Positions 50,853-60,054 are shown, counted from the first letter of the stretch. The stretch: DNA of 64,000 nucleotides from Candidatus Saccharimonadota bacterium (GCA_017545505.1 JAFWNB010000001.1:1-64000); one strand, 5' to 3'. Program-made: numbers and translations. The notes: generated by a model from the sequence alone, not told the origin.

Positions 50853-50909
50853 TTGCACATAATTTTGCTTATGTTATAATTTAATGTAACAAAGGTTATA
50901 CAAAGAGGA
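50853..50909 (+). promoter_or_regulatory. Promoter of the giant surface-protein gene
   Basis: TTGCAC (50853-50858), a 16-base spacer and TGTTATAAT (box 50875-50880). The leader is about 75 bases, long for this genome, and contains AGAGGA (50904-50909) before a 24-codon reading frame. Confidence 0.72.
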
Positions 50910-50914
50910 CATGC

Positions 50915-50989
50915 ATGCAATCAAATAAAAATGAATTTGCTCTTCTTGGAGAGGATAAAAAATGTCGCAGTGGCGTTCTATATGTGTGA
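50915..50989 (+). CDS. Possible 24-residue leader peptide
   Basis: ATG at 50915 with AGAGGA 5 bases upstream, 24 codons, stopping at 50987-50989 inside the start of the giant gene (out of frame). Translation of it would carry ribosomes across the giant gene's own ribosome-binding site and could couple the two. No family is recognised; it may not be expressed. Confidence 0.35.
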   Translation: MQSNKNEFALLGEDKKCRSGVLYV

Positions 50990-53900
50990 TTAAGCTACTG
51001 AAGTCTATTGTTTTTGTGCCCGCAGCCTTGTTTTGTGGTATTTTGTTTTTATCTCCTAACACCTACGCCTATAATCTTTCAGTCTCTGCCGATGATGTAA
51101 GTATAGACATAGTTAGTGGCAAAACATCCATTAAAGAATCAGAGGTAGGAATAGTATCAGACTGTAGGTTAGGCTATAACTTTAGTATTGCTACTTCTAC
51201 TAGTCCATCACTTTATCTAGGAGGAGATAATACAACTACTGCTATCTTCAACACGGTAGATGGTACTAACTCACTCGCAAACTCATCAAACCAAAACAAA
51301 TGGGGCTATTACTTTAGTGCTGGTACTAATAATGGTAATAGCAGCACTAGCAGTAATACTAACACTGCCCCCACGGATTCCGCCATCTTCTCTCCACTAT
51401 CCACTACCGCTACTTCATTACTAACTACTAATGATACTGCTTCTTCTAGCGATATAGACGTTACTCATTCTATCTACTATGGTGTAAATGCAGACTCTAC
51501 TGTAGCCCCAGGCAGTTATAAAATGGGTACCACTAGTAACACTACCACCAACGGCACCATCGATTACTTTATTACTATGCATCCTACATGTAATGTAGTA
51601 AACATAGCCTATGATGGCAATAACGCAGATGAAGGCACTATGGGAGCACAAGGTACCGGAGTCATTCATACCAACGTAAAAGAAGGGGACAACATCTCGC
51701 TTATTGCTTCTAACTTTTCTAGATCAGGCTACGGTTTTGCAGGCTGGAGTCTAGACAGTAATGCCGGTACTAAACTTATAGATAGCGACACTACCAACAA
51801 CCCAGTAATCTATGGCCCACAAGAAGATATTACTCTACCTGATGATATATCATCCTACGATACTGATAACGATGGAATAGTAAAACTCTATGCTGTCTGG
51901 ATCCCAAGCCAAGGAAATCTTCAAGGCTGGACTGGTTGCAATAATCTAGATACAGCCACATACGACAGCACTACCGGGGCACTAGACATAACCAAAAACT
52001 CCGTTACTGCTCTTACCGACATGAGAGATCACGATACCTATGCCGTTGCTAGACTTGCTGATGGCAAATGTTGGATGATAGAAAACTTAAGACTAGATAA
52101 CAATGCTACCACTCCAAACTGGGGCGATGACTTCTTAAGTCAAGGTTTTGGCGGTGTCTTTACGGGCCTAGCTGCAGCGGAAGGACTATCATTATTTAAT
52201 AGTGTTGCTACTGCTAACAGTCTATATAGTACTGATGGTTCCACTGCTAATACTATTTCTGGCAATGCGCTAAGCTCCCGTTTTCCACGCTATAACAATG
52301 CCAATACCAGTACCAGAGCCACTAACCCAACAGATAATGGTGCAATCATTTATAGCTATGGTAACTATTACACCTGGGCAGCCGCTATGGCTAATACAGA
52401 AGACTTATCTAGTTATGCCGTTTCTGAAGCTACTCGTACTTCACTTTGCCCATCTGGCTGGCGTCTACCTACTGGTGGCAATAAAACCAGAATAGAAGCT
52501 GATGATAATAATGAGTTCTGGAATCTCATTGTAGATGGATTAAACAATAGTACTAATCCAGCTAATTATAATAGCCAATCGCAGCCATATTACAATGGTA
52601 AAACTGAGGCTGGACCTATAGATAAAAAACTCAAAAGTTATCCTAACAACTTCCTTTATTCTGGTTTTACGCAAAATGGTGCATTAATTGTCCGCGGTGA
52701 TAGCGGCGGGTATTGGTCTCTTACGGCAATGACCGACCAACATGTCTTCAGATTATACTTCGGTAGCAACTCCATTGTTCCTGGTACGGGTAATACCAAT
52801 AAATTTAGTGGCTATCCTGTGCGTTGCGTTGCTTCAGACTCAGAAACTTTTGCCCTGGCCTATAATGCTAATGGTGGTTCGGGCGCTCCTAGTGCACAAT
52901 CCACTACCGCCAATGGTTCTGCCACTTTTACTATTAGCAGTACTACCCCAACCCGCTCTGGTTATACTTTTGCTGGCTGGATAGATGAAAAAGGAAATGA
53001 AGTCCAGCCTAGCAGTGTGTTTAAAACTAATAATCCAAATGCAGTGCTTTATGCAAGATGGACTAATAATAGCTGTAACCCATCCGCTACTACCATTGGT
53101 ACAGGAAATAGTAGCACTGATGCAGTTTGTCTGCAAGATGTAACGCCAGCCATGAAAGCTAGTCTCCCTACCGCTACATCTACCACTGGCACCTATAACT
53201 TAATAGATGCCCGTGATGGGCAAAGCTATACTGTAGCCAAACTCCCAGATGGTAACCTCTGGTTAACCAAGAACCTAAACTTTGGTAATAGTAGCGATAC
53301 CCTACTTACTGCATATGACACAGATCTTCCATCTAATACTACCTTTATGTCTCCAGCATCTACTTCCACCTTCTCAACAGGAGCAGACTATTATACTACA
53401 CCTCAAATTCAGTCTAATGTCACAACTTATGGTGGTTATTATAGCTATGCTGCCGCAATTGCAAGCACTACAGCCTATAGCACGGCCAACCAAAACATCA
53501 CTACTTCCATCTGTCCTAAAGGCTGGGATTTGCCTATTTCAGCTAGTTATACTTATTTAAAGAGTTCAGCTAGCTTAACTAATTATGCTACTGCTAGCGT
53601 AGCTCCATATAGCTTCACTTATGGTGGTTATAAGAATGGTGTTGATTTCACTAGTCAAACAACTCGTGGTGATTTATGGACCTCTACTAATCAGGGTACA
53701 AACTTCGGCCAAGAATTATACATTGCTTCCAGCACATTTACTATTGGTGCTAGTAGTAGCACTACTTATTACAAATACTACGGCAGAAATGTTCGTTGTA
53801 TAGCCTCTAATGGTACCGCTACAGTTAATTACAACGCCAATGGTGGCTCTGGTACCATGGCAAGCCAAACAGGCGATATTAACTCCATTAAAATTAGCTC

Positions 53901-56733
53901 CAACGCCTTCACTGCCCCAACTGGTTATTCATTTAAAAATTGGAACACGGCAGCTAATGGTTCTGGAACTACAGTTGCTGTGAGTACTGCATTATCCTCC
54001 ATTGCTTCAAATGGCGATACTATTACTCTTTATGCTCAATGGAATCCAATTTATAAGATTACATACGTAAATAACTGTGCTACATTTAACACTGGTTGTA
54101 CTGCGTCTACTTCAAACGGTACTTCGGTTCTAAATATTATCCTATCAAACAATCCAAGCACCGGCACAGAAACAGGTACACTGGGCGCTACAAATAAATG
54201 GACGCAAACTAATTATAAGATTACTTCCTGGAATACTGCCGCAGACGGTAGTGGCACAAGTTACGTGCCAAGCTCTACCTTCACAGTACCAGCTGGCTCA
54301 GTCCCAGGTGATGGTATTACTTTGTATGCTCAATGGACTCCAACTTATACTATAGTCTTTGACGGTAATGGAGCAGATAATGAAATGACTGGTATGAGAA
54401 GTAGCTCTGACTATACAGTTAAATTCACCAATGTAGCAGAAAATGACGAAATAGAACTACTTGCTTCTAACTATTACAAAACTAACTATGGATTTGCTGG
54501 CTGGTCATTTGATAGTTCTGCTCAACCTGGTGGTTCTACTACTATTTATGGTCCAAACGAGAGTATTATTGCCCCCACATCATCTACTCCAGGTGAAACA
54601 AAAACATTATATGCTGTATGGGTAGCTTCTGCTGGTAATATTCAAAACTGGTCTGGTTGTTCTAGTATGAGCGAAGGAGACGTCACTGCATTAACTGATC
54701 AACGTGATAATAATGTCTATACAGTAGGCAAACTAGAAGATGGTAATTGTTGGATGATGGAAAACCTAAGGCTCAGTAATAATACCAGCGTTTCAAACTG
54801 GGGCAATGATAACTTAAGCCAAGGCTTTGGTGGAGTATTCCATGGATTAGCTGCTTCAGAGTCTACTAATTTTTCTAACTCAACTACTGCTAATAGTCTA
54901 TACAGTATAAATGGTTCTACTACTTATACTATATCAGGTAGTAATCAAGGCCAGAGATTCCCACGTTATAATAATTCCAACACCGCGTCTCTTCTTTCTA
55001 GCCCAACCAAGACTAGAAACTATGTTAATACTGCCAGCCCATCTAACTCAGGCACATATGAAGGCTCTACGGTCTATTCCTATGGAAACTACTACACCTG
55101 GAACGCTGCTATGGCTAGTACTGAGGACTTCACCACTGAATCCGCTTCAGAAAGCGCAGGTACTTCCATTTGTCCAGCTGGCTGGCATCTACCTACTGGC
55201 GGAGCTAGTAACGGTACTAATGACTTCTATGATCTCACTACCACAATTTCTGGCACAGAACCAGAAACTGGCAGTACTAATTATAAGTATTGGAACTCAG
55301 AAGCCACAGCCAAGCTAGTATATGACGCCTTAAAGAAGTTCCCTAACAACTTTGTTTGGTCTGGTTACTGGAATGCCTCGTCTGCCAGCAGTCGTGGCAG
55401 CCGCGGGCGGTACTGGTCTACGTCCGCATTTAGTAGCACGGCTGCTTACTATTTGAACTACTACAGTAGCAGCGTTTACCCGGCTACCTACAACGACTAT
55501 AGGTATCTCGGAGATTCAGTCCGCTGCGTAACCGCTGGCTCCAAGCCAGGCAAAATCATATATCTTCCAAACGCTAGTGACGCTGAGGGCACCATGGGCG
55601 AGCAAGATGCAGAAAACAACGAAGATGTCGAGCTTATTGCTTCTAACTTTTCTCGCGCTGGTTATGGCTTTGCTGGTTGGAGCGAAAATCCAAATGCCAC
55701 AGTAAATGGCAACAATACTATTTACGGTCCAAACGAGACCATTACAACTGCTTCAGATTTTAGTTCAACTGGACTCACTCTCTATGCCGTTTGGGTGCAA
55801 TCTGCCGGTAATCTTCAAAGTTGGAATGGGTGTAGTAGCATGAATATAGGTGACGTTACTGCGCTTACTGACCAACGCGATAATCAAACCTATGCTATAG
55901 CTAAGCTTGCGGATAGTAAGTGTTGGATGATAGAAAATCTGAGATTAGAATCTGATTCTACTATTGGGAATAATAATATGGTACTTGCGCAGAATTACAA
56001 TTCGAGTTTTATTGGTCTAGCTGCCGCGGAGGCTACAGAAGTGTTTGATTATAGCACTACCGCTAATTCTTTATATAGTGTAGATGGCTCTACCGCAAGC
56101 ACTATTTCTGGGCAGTACAATCTGTTTGATAGGTTCCCGCGCTATAATAACGCAAATACTCAATCTAGGGCTTTTGAGCCAACAACAAATATTGATATGA
56201 ATATATATTCTTATGGTAACTATTACACGTGGGCCGCCGTCATTGCGGATACTACTGAATATGAAAACGGCAACCAATCTATTACTAGTACTTCAATTTG
56301 TCCAAGTGGCTGGCATATACCCACTGGCGGTAAAGCATATGCTGCGGATAGTACCGCTGAAATAAATAAGACAGGTTTTCCGTCTACGTATAGCGATTTC
56401 TATAACCTTGGATACGCAATTATGGATAGAACTAAGACTGCATATGAAGAAAAACCAAATGGAAATGCATCTTTTTATGTTAATGCCGTCAACAATAGTG
56501 GGGATACTGCTTCTGTAGCTTTTCGTAAATTTCCAAATAACTTTGTCTATTCAGGCTCCGCCTATCGGGGATCATTTAGTAATCGTGGTATGTTCGGCCT
56601 CTATTGGTCGTCTACTGTTCAGTCAATCGCTTGGGCTCATTTCTTATCTATAAGCACAAATCAGTATTTGTATCCGGGTACGGACAGCAATGATAAATTT
56701 ACTGGCAACTCAATTCGTTGTATTGCCGATTAG
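50962..56733 (+). CDS. Giant secreted protein with InlB-type and Fib_succ_major repeats
   Basis: A 1923-residue surface protein. The signal peptide is residues 1-37 (hydrophobic core FVPAALFCGILFLS, ending TYA). About 38-210 are Ser/Thr/Asn-rich beta structure. Then InlB/Flg_new-type modules (near 214-312, 630-702, 952-1027, 1030-1127, 1130-1219, 1531-1612; motif YNANGGSG...GYxFAGW...LYAxW) alternate with four Fib_succ_major domains (near 347-622, 750-948, 1240-1522, 1631-1923; opening VTALTDxRDxxxYxVxKLxDGxCWMxENLRL, ending VRC[VI]A). No LPXTG or C-terminal membrane helix is seen, so retention is unexplained. GGAGAGGA lies 6 bases before the ATG. Codons end in C more often than in neighbours. 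Adhesion is inferred. Confidence 0.9.
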   Translation: MSQWRSICVIKLLKSIVFVPAALFCGILFLSPNTYAYNLSVSADDVSIDIVSGKTSIKESEVGIVSDCRLGYNFSIATSTSPSLYLGGDNTTTAIFNTVDGTNSLANSSNQNKWGYYFSAGTNNGNSSTSSNTNTAPTDSAIFSPLSTTATSLLTTNDTASSSDIDVTHSIYYGVNADSTVAPGSYKMGTTSNTTTNGTIDYFITMHPTCNVVNIAYDGNNADEGTMGAQGTGVIHTNVKEGDNISLIASNFSRSGYGFAGWSLDSNAGTKLIDSDTTNNPVIYGPQEDITLPDDISSYDTDNDGIVKLYAVWIPSQGNLQGWTGCNNLDTATYDSTTGALDITKNSVTALTDMRDHDTYAVARLADGKCWMIENLRLDNNATTPNWGDDFLSQGFGGVFTGLAAAEGLSLFNSVATANSLYSTDGSTANTISGNALSSRFPRYNNANTSTRATNPTDNGAIIYSYGNYYTWAAAMANTEDLSSYAVSEATRTSLCPSGWRLPTGGNKTRIEADDNNEFWNLIVDGLNNSTNPANYNSQSQPYYNGKTEAGPIDKKLKSYPNNFLYSGFTQNGALIVRGDSGGYWSLTAMTDQHVFRLYFGSNSIVPGTGNTNKFSGYPVRCVASDSETFALAYNANGGSGAPSAQSTTANGSATFTISSTTPTRSGYTFAGWIDEKGNEVQPSSVFKTNNPNAVLYARWTNNSCNPSATTIGTGNSSTDAVCLQDVTPAMKASLPTATSTTGTYNLIDARDGQSYTVAKLPDGNLWLTKNLNFGNSSDTLLTAYDTDLPSNTTFMSPASTSTFSTGADYYTTPQIQSNVTTYGGYYSYAAAIASTTAYSTANQNITTSICPKGWDLPISASYTYLKSSASLTNYATASVAPYSFTYGGYKNGVDFTSQTTRGDLWTSTNQGTNFGQELYIASSTFTIGASSSTTYYKYYGRNVRCIASNGTATVNYNANGGSGTMASQTGDINSIKISSNAFTAPTGYSFKNWNTAANGSGTTVAVSTALSSIASNGDTITLYAQWNPIYKITYVNNCATFNTGCTASTSNGTSVLNIILSNNPSTGTETGTLGATNKWTQTNYKITSWNTAADGSGTSYVPSSTFTVPAGSVPGDGITLYAQWTPTYTIVFDGNGADNEMTGMRSSSDYTVKFTNVAENDEIELLASNYYKTNYGFAGWSFDSSAQPGGSTTIYGPNESIIAPTSSTPGETKTLYAVWVASAGNIQNWSGCSSMSEGDVTALTDQRDNNVYTVGKLEDGNCWMMENLRLSNNTSVSNWGNDNLSQGFGGVFHGLAASESTNFSNSTTANSLYSINGSTTYTISGSNQGQRFPRYNNSNTASLLSSPTKTRNYVNTASPSNSGTYEGSTVYSYGNYYTWNAAMASTEDFTTESASESAGTSICPAGWHLPTGGASNGTNDFYDLTTTISGTEPETGSTNYKYWNSEATAKLVYDALKKFPNNFVWSGYWNASSASSRGSRGRYWSTSAFSSTAAYYLNYYSSSVYPATYNDYRYLGDSVRCVTAGSKPGKIIYLPNASDAEGTMGEQDAENNEDVELIASNFSRAGYGFAGWSENPNATVNGNNTIYGPNETITTASDFSSTGLTLYAVWVQSAGNLQSWNGCSSMNIGDVTALTDQRDNQTYAIAKLADSKCWMIENLRLESDSTIGNNNMVLAQNYNSSFIGLAAAEATEVFDYSTTANSLYSVDGSTASTISGQYNLFDRFPRYNNANTQSRAFEPTTNIDMNIYSYGNYYTWAAVIADTTEYENGNQSITSTSICPSGWHIPTGGKAYAADSTAEINKTGFPSTYSDFYNLGYAIMDRTKTAYEEKPNGNASFYVNAVNNSGDTASVAFRKFPNNFVYSGSAYRGSFSNRGMFGLYWSSTVQSIAWAHFLSISTNQYLYPGTDSNDKFTGNSIRCIAD
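55360..55530 (+). other. Candidate diversity-generating-retroelement variable region
   Basis: The last 55 codons of the third Fib_succ_major domain. Codons 55381-55500 are 54% G+C by hand count and dominated by NNC types (AGC, TAC, TCC, ACC, AAC, GAC), with residues Ser, Tyr, Arg, Asn and Asp at alternating places around fixed YW, YYLN, VYPA and VRCV positions. This matches the appearance of retroelement variable regions in C-type-lectin-fold proteins. No template repeat or reverse transcriptase is in the window. Confidence 0.45.
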
Positions 56734-56815
56734 CGAAGATATAAATGATAACACTATTTTAAAAACTAATGATGGTACTTTTGAAAATTAAATGTTTATG
56801 ATTGCTAATTGACGG

Positions 56816-56845
56816 AAAACCGGCCCTGGTGGGGGCCGGTTTTTG
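56816..56845. terminator. Bidirectional terminator between the giant gene and dnaK
   Basis: AAAACCGGCCC, loop TGGTG, GGGCCGGTTTTT. Runs of A and T on both sides serve both converging units. The rest of 56734-56917 shows no gene. Confidence 0.9.
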
Positions 56846-56917
56846 GTGGTTTGTGTGTTGTTTGCTTACGTGTTGCGGGTCTTCTTTAACAGCGCCGCTT
56901 GAGTTTCTTAGGGTGGG

Positions 56918-58813
56918 TTATTTGTCGACGACTTCGCCTTCGACGGCGTCATCGGAGTCCTTAGAGTCTTTGGAACCTTTGGCGTCTTCTGATTTGGCGT
57001 CGTTTGCGGAGGCTTGATACATCTTGGCGCCGATAGGCATGATTTTATCGGAAAGCTCTTTTACTGCTTCTTCGTAGGCATCTTTGTCGGCTTTGTCGTC
57101 ATTTAAGACTTTTTTGGCCTCTTCGACGGCTTTTTTGATGGTTTCTTTATCATCGTCCGATATTTTATCCTTGTATTCGGTAGGCATTTTTTCGGCTTGG
57201 TAGATAGAATTTTCTAGGTGGTTTTTAGCATCGATAGAATCGCGTTTTTTCTTGTCTTCATCGGCGTGGGCTTCGGCTTCTTTGCGAGCTTTTTCGATAT
57301 CGTCTTTGCTCATGTTGCCGGAGTTTTGAATGGTGATGGATTGCTCTTTGCCGGTACCTTTATCTTTGGCGGTGACATTTAAAATGCCGTTAGCGTCAAG
57401 GTTGAAGGTAACTTCGATTTGTGGTACACCGCGAGGAGCCGGGGCAATACCGTCTAAGATGAAGCGGCCGAGGGATTTGTTGTCGGCTGCAAATTCGCGT
57501 TCGCCTTGAAGGACGTGGATTTCGACCTGAGGTTGATTGTCGGAGGCAGTAGAGAAGATCTCGGATTTGCTGGTCGGAATGGTAGTGTTGCGGTCGATTA
57601 GAGGGGTGCGGACACCGCCCATAGTTTCGATACCGAGGGTGAGCGGGGTGACATCAAGTAATAGAATATCTTTGACATCGCCTTGGAGTACACCACCTTG
57701 AATAGCAGCACCTACGGCTACAACTTCGTCTGGGTTAACACCCTGCATTGGGTCTTTGCCAAAGATGGATTTGACTTTTTCGACGACGGCTGGCATACGA
57801 GTCATGCCACCGACCATCACGACTTCATCGATGTCTTTGGTGGTAAGCTTGGCATCTTTTAGAGCTTTTTCGACTGGACTAGCGAGACGATCGATGAGAT
57901 CTGATACGAGCTCTTCTAGTTTAGCACGAGTGAGAGTGTATTCGAAATGTTTAGGACCATCTTCATCGGCAGAAAGGAAGGGAAGATTAATGTCGGTGCT
58001 AGTAGAGCTTGAAAGCTCCTTTTTGGCTTTTTCGGCTTCGTCTTTGACGCGTTGCATAGCAGCGGCATCGCCTTTGATGTCGATACCGGATTCTTTCTTG
58101 AATTCATCGACGAGGAAGTTGACGATGACGTTATCGAAATCTTCACCGCCGAGGTGGGTATCGCCATTGGTGGACATTACTTCAAAAACGCCATCACCGA
58201 GTTCTAGAATAGAAACATCGAAAGTACCACCGCCAAGGTCGAAGACGACGATTTTTTCATCTTTTTTGGATTCGAGGCCGTAGGCCAAGGCGGCAGCGGT
58301 AGGCTCATTGATGATACGCTTGACTTCTAGGCCAGCGATTTTGCCGGCATCTTTAGTAGCTTGACGTTGAGAATCATCAAAATAAGCCGGGACGGTGATG
58401 ATAGCTTCAGTAACTGGTTCGCCTAAGAAGGCTTCGGCGTCAGCTTTGATTTTCGAGAGAACCATAGCGGATATTTCTTCTGGGGTATATTCTTTGCCGT
58501 CCATTTCTACGGCAACGCCTTGACCTTTTTTGACGATTTTATATGGGCTGATGTCTAGGTCGTGTTGAACTTCTTTGTCAGTAAATTTGCGGCCAATTAG
58601 ACGCTTGATGCCATAAATGGTATTTTTTGGATTAGTAACACGTTGACGTTGGGCAACTTTACCGACTAGACGTTCACCTTTTTTGGTAACAGCGACCACC
58701 GATGGGGTAGTACGATCGCCTTCGGCGTTAGTGATAACTTCTGGTTTGCCGGCGACCATATAAGCGAATGCGCTATTAGTGGTGCCGAGGTCAATTCCGA
58801 TTATTTTACTCAT
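56918..58813 (-). CDS. dnaK: Chaperone protein DnaK (Hsp70)
   Basis: A 631-residue Hsp70. [17 protein letters not shown] is the first phosphate loop, [24 protein letters not shown] the second, [16 protein letters not shown] the adenosine motif; the substrate-binding domain starts near [15 protein letters not shown] and has [31 protein letters not shown]. The tail is Asp/Ser/Lys-rich and ends EGEVVDK, close to the canonical EEVD-like bacterial end. The frame stays open to 58894, but the region beyond 58813 is promoter and CIRCE; GTGAGGAAAAA precedes the ATG. No grpE or hrcA lies beside it. Confidence 0.97.
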   Translation of the reverse strand: MSKIIGIDLGTTNSAFAYMVAGKPEVITNAEGDRTTPSVVAVTKKGERLVGKVAQRQRVTNPKNTIYGIKRLIGRKFTDKEVQHDLDISPYKIVKKGQGVAVEMDGKEYTPEEISAMVLSKIKADAEAFLGEPVTEAIITVPAYFDDSQRQATKDAGKIAGLEVKRIINEPTAAALAYGLESKKDEKIVVFDLGGGTFDVSILELGDGVFEVMSTNGDTHLGGEDFDNVIVNFLVDEFKKESGIDIKGDAAAMQRVKDEAEKAKKELSSSTSTDINLPFLSADEDGPKHFEYTLTRAKLEELVSDLIDRLASPVEKALKDAKLTTKDIDEVVMVGGMTRMPAVVEKVKSIFGKDPMQGVNPDEVVAVGAAIQGGVLQGDVKDILLLDVTPLTLGIETMGGVRTPLIDRNTTIPTSKSEIFSTASDNQPQVEIHVLQGEREFAADNKSLGRFILDGIAPAPRGVPQIEVTFNLDANGILNVTAKDKGTGKEQSITIQNSGNMSKDDIEKARKEAEAHADEDKKKRDSIDAKNHLENSIYQAEKMPTEYKDKISDDDKETIKKAVEEAKKVLNDDKADKDAYEEAVKELSDKIMPIGAKMYQASANDAKSEDAKGSKDSKDSDDAVEGEVVDK

Positions 58814-58840
58814 TTTTTCCTCACTTTCGTTATTTTTTCG

Positions 58841-58867
58841 TTGGCACTCGTGTGTGGTGAGTGCTAA
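58841..58867 (-). promoter_or_regulatory. CIRCE operator 1 of dnaK
   Basis: In plus-strand order TTGGCACTC, 9 bases, GAGTGCTAA: one mismatch from consensus. It lies just after the predicted transcription start, about 28 bases upstream of the dnaK ATG. Confidence 0.93.
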
Positions 58868-58876
58868 TATGTCTCT

Positions 58877-58905
58877 ATTGTAGCGCATTAGCACTCACAT
58901 GTCAA
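58877..58905 (-). promoter_or_regulatory. dnaK promoter
   Basis: On the minus strand TTGACA (58900-58905), a 17-base spacer and TACAAT (58877-58882). This is the closest match to the sigma-70 consensus in the window together with the VirB6-like promoter. Confidence 0.85.
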
Positions 58906-58914
58906 GTCTGCTAA
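58888..58914 (-). promoter_or_regulatory. CIRCE operator 2 of dnaK (degenerate)
   Basis: TTAGCACTC with perfect left arm, 9 bases, then GTCTGCTAA, which matches 7 of 9 positions of the consensus right arm. It covers the -35 and spacer, whereas operator 1 lies downstream of the start, so two HrcA dimers could bracket the promoter. Confidence 0.65.
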
Positions 58915-58916
58915 AA

Positions 58917-59009
58917 CATGAATTCTACTTTGAAAGGATGGGCCGCTTGCACCCTTAATCCTCGGTCGTGGTCTCCGGACACCTCTCAAAGCAGCATTTC
59001 ATGTTATAA
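58917..59009. repeat. Imperfect palindrome upstream of ruvB
   Basis: AACATGAATTCTACTTTGA near 58915 and the complement of 58985-59005 (AACATGAAATGCTGCTTTGA) form about 23-base imperfect arms around a GC-richer core of about 45 bases (58939-58982). The layout resembles the palindromic elements at 44.1 and 47.4-47.7 kb but the core is not shared. The right arm abuts the ruvB -10 box. Confidence 0.5.
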
Positions 59010-59010
59010 T
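59005..59010 (+). promoter_or_regulatory. -10 element of ruvB
   Basis: TGTTATAAT (box 59005-59010), 6 bases before the ATG at 59017; leaderless arrangement. Confidence 0.65.
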
Positions 59011-59016
59011 AAATAT

Positions 59017-60036
59017 ATGGTAATTGAGAGGTTAGTGGAGCCAACAGCGGCAAGAGATGATCCCGAGGAAGAGAAAATTGAAATTAGTCTTCGCCCGGTA
59101 ACTTTTGATGAATATATTGGGCAAGAACATTTGAAGAATAATTTGAAGCTGGCAATTTCAGCGGTTAAAAAGCGTGCAGATGGCTCTACCTTAGACCATG
59201 TATTATTGTATGGTCCGCCAGGACTTGGCAAAACTACGATGGCTGGTGTAATTGCACATGAACTTGGCGCTTCTCTTAGAGTTACCTCTGGGCCAGCGAT
59301 TGAAAGAGCTGGCGATTTAGCTTCGATTTTGACAAATCTAAAAGATGGGGACGTGTTATTTATAGATGAAATACATAGACTCAGGCGGGCAGTTGAGGAG
59401 ATTTTGTATTCAGCGATGGAAGATTATAAACTGGATATCGTAATAGGGAAAGGACCGGCGGCGCGAAGTGTAAGATTAGACTTGCCACATTTTACGGTAA
59501 TTGGAGCAACTACTAGAACTGGGTCTTTGGCGGGGCCACTTAGGGATAGATTTGGGATAATACACCGGTTGGAGTATTATAAAGAGCCCGAAATTGAGCA
59601 AATTATTGAGCGAACAGCGGGTATTTTGAAAACTGAAATTAAGCCGGAGGCGACAGAGCTTTTGGCGAAACGTTCTAGATTGACACCGAGGATTGCGAAT
59701 AGGTTGTTTAAGCGTGTCCGGGATTTTGCTGACGTGAATGGAGATGGAATTATTGATAAGGTGACAGCAGAAAAATCGCTCGATTTGATGGAGATTGATT
59801 ATCTTGGGCTAGATCCAGCTGATAGAAATATGCTAAAACTAATGTACGATAATTATGGTGATAGGCCGGTGGGATTAGCTACAATTGCGGCGCTAACTGG
59901 TGACGAGACAACAACTATTGAGGACTTTTATGAGCCATATTTGATGCAAGTAGGGCTTCTGATGCGGACGCCAAAGGGAAGGGTGGTGACTGAAAAAGGG
60001 AAGAAACATTTACAAAATACCAAAAATAAGGTATAA
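59017..60036 (+). CDS. ruvB: Holliday junction branch-migration helicase RuvB
   Basis: A 339-residue AAA+ motor. LRPVTFDEYIGQEHLKNNL opens; Walker A is LLYGPPGLGKTTMAG; Walker B is VLFIDEIHRL; sensor 1 is IGATTRTGSLAGPL and the arginine finger is in RDRFG; the winged-helix end has VGLATIAALTGDETTTIEDFYEPYLMQVGLLMRTPKGR. Full length for RuvB. The frame is open from 58918, but that 33-residue extension is the palindrome and promoter and does not resemble RuvB; the ATG at 59017 gives the family N-terminus. Confidence 0.97.
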   Translation: MVIERLVEPTAARDDPEEEKIEISLRPVTFDEYIGQEHLKNNLKLAISAVKKRADGSTLDHVLLYGPPGLGKTTMAGVIAHELGASLRVTSGPAIERAGDLASILTNLKDGDVLFIDEIHRLRRAVEEILYSAMEDYKLDIVIGKGPAARSVRLDLPHFTVIGATTRTGSLAGPLRDRFGIIHRLEYYKEPEIEQIIERTAGILKTEIKPEATELLAKRSRLTPRIANRLFKRVRDFADVNGDGIIDKVTAEKSLDLMEIDYLGLDPADRNMLKLMYDNYGDRPVGLATIAALTGDETTTIEDFYEPYLMQVGLLMRTPKGRVVTEKGKKHLQNTKNKV

Positions 60037-60049
60037 TTATAAAAAGGAG
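60032..60049 (+). promoter_or_regulatory. Promoter and ribosome-binding site of the PH-domain gene
   Basis: TATAAT (60032-60037) overlaps the ruvB stop codon; AAGGAG (60044-60049) lies 5 bases before the ATG at 60055. Confidence 0.5.
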
Positions 60050-60054
60050 CCCAT

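Noticed and set aside
50962-58813. Diversity-generating retroelement reverse transcriptase near the candidate variable region
   Set aside because: No reading frame with reverse-transcriptase motifs was found on either strand near the gene or elsewhere in the window.
58814-58894. 27-residue N-terminal extension of DnaK
   Set aside because: The region is the CIRCE operator and promoter, and the DnaK family starts at [12 protein letters not shown].
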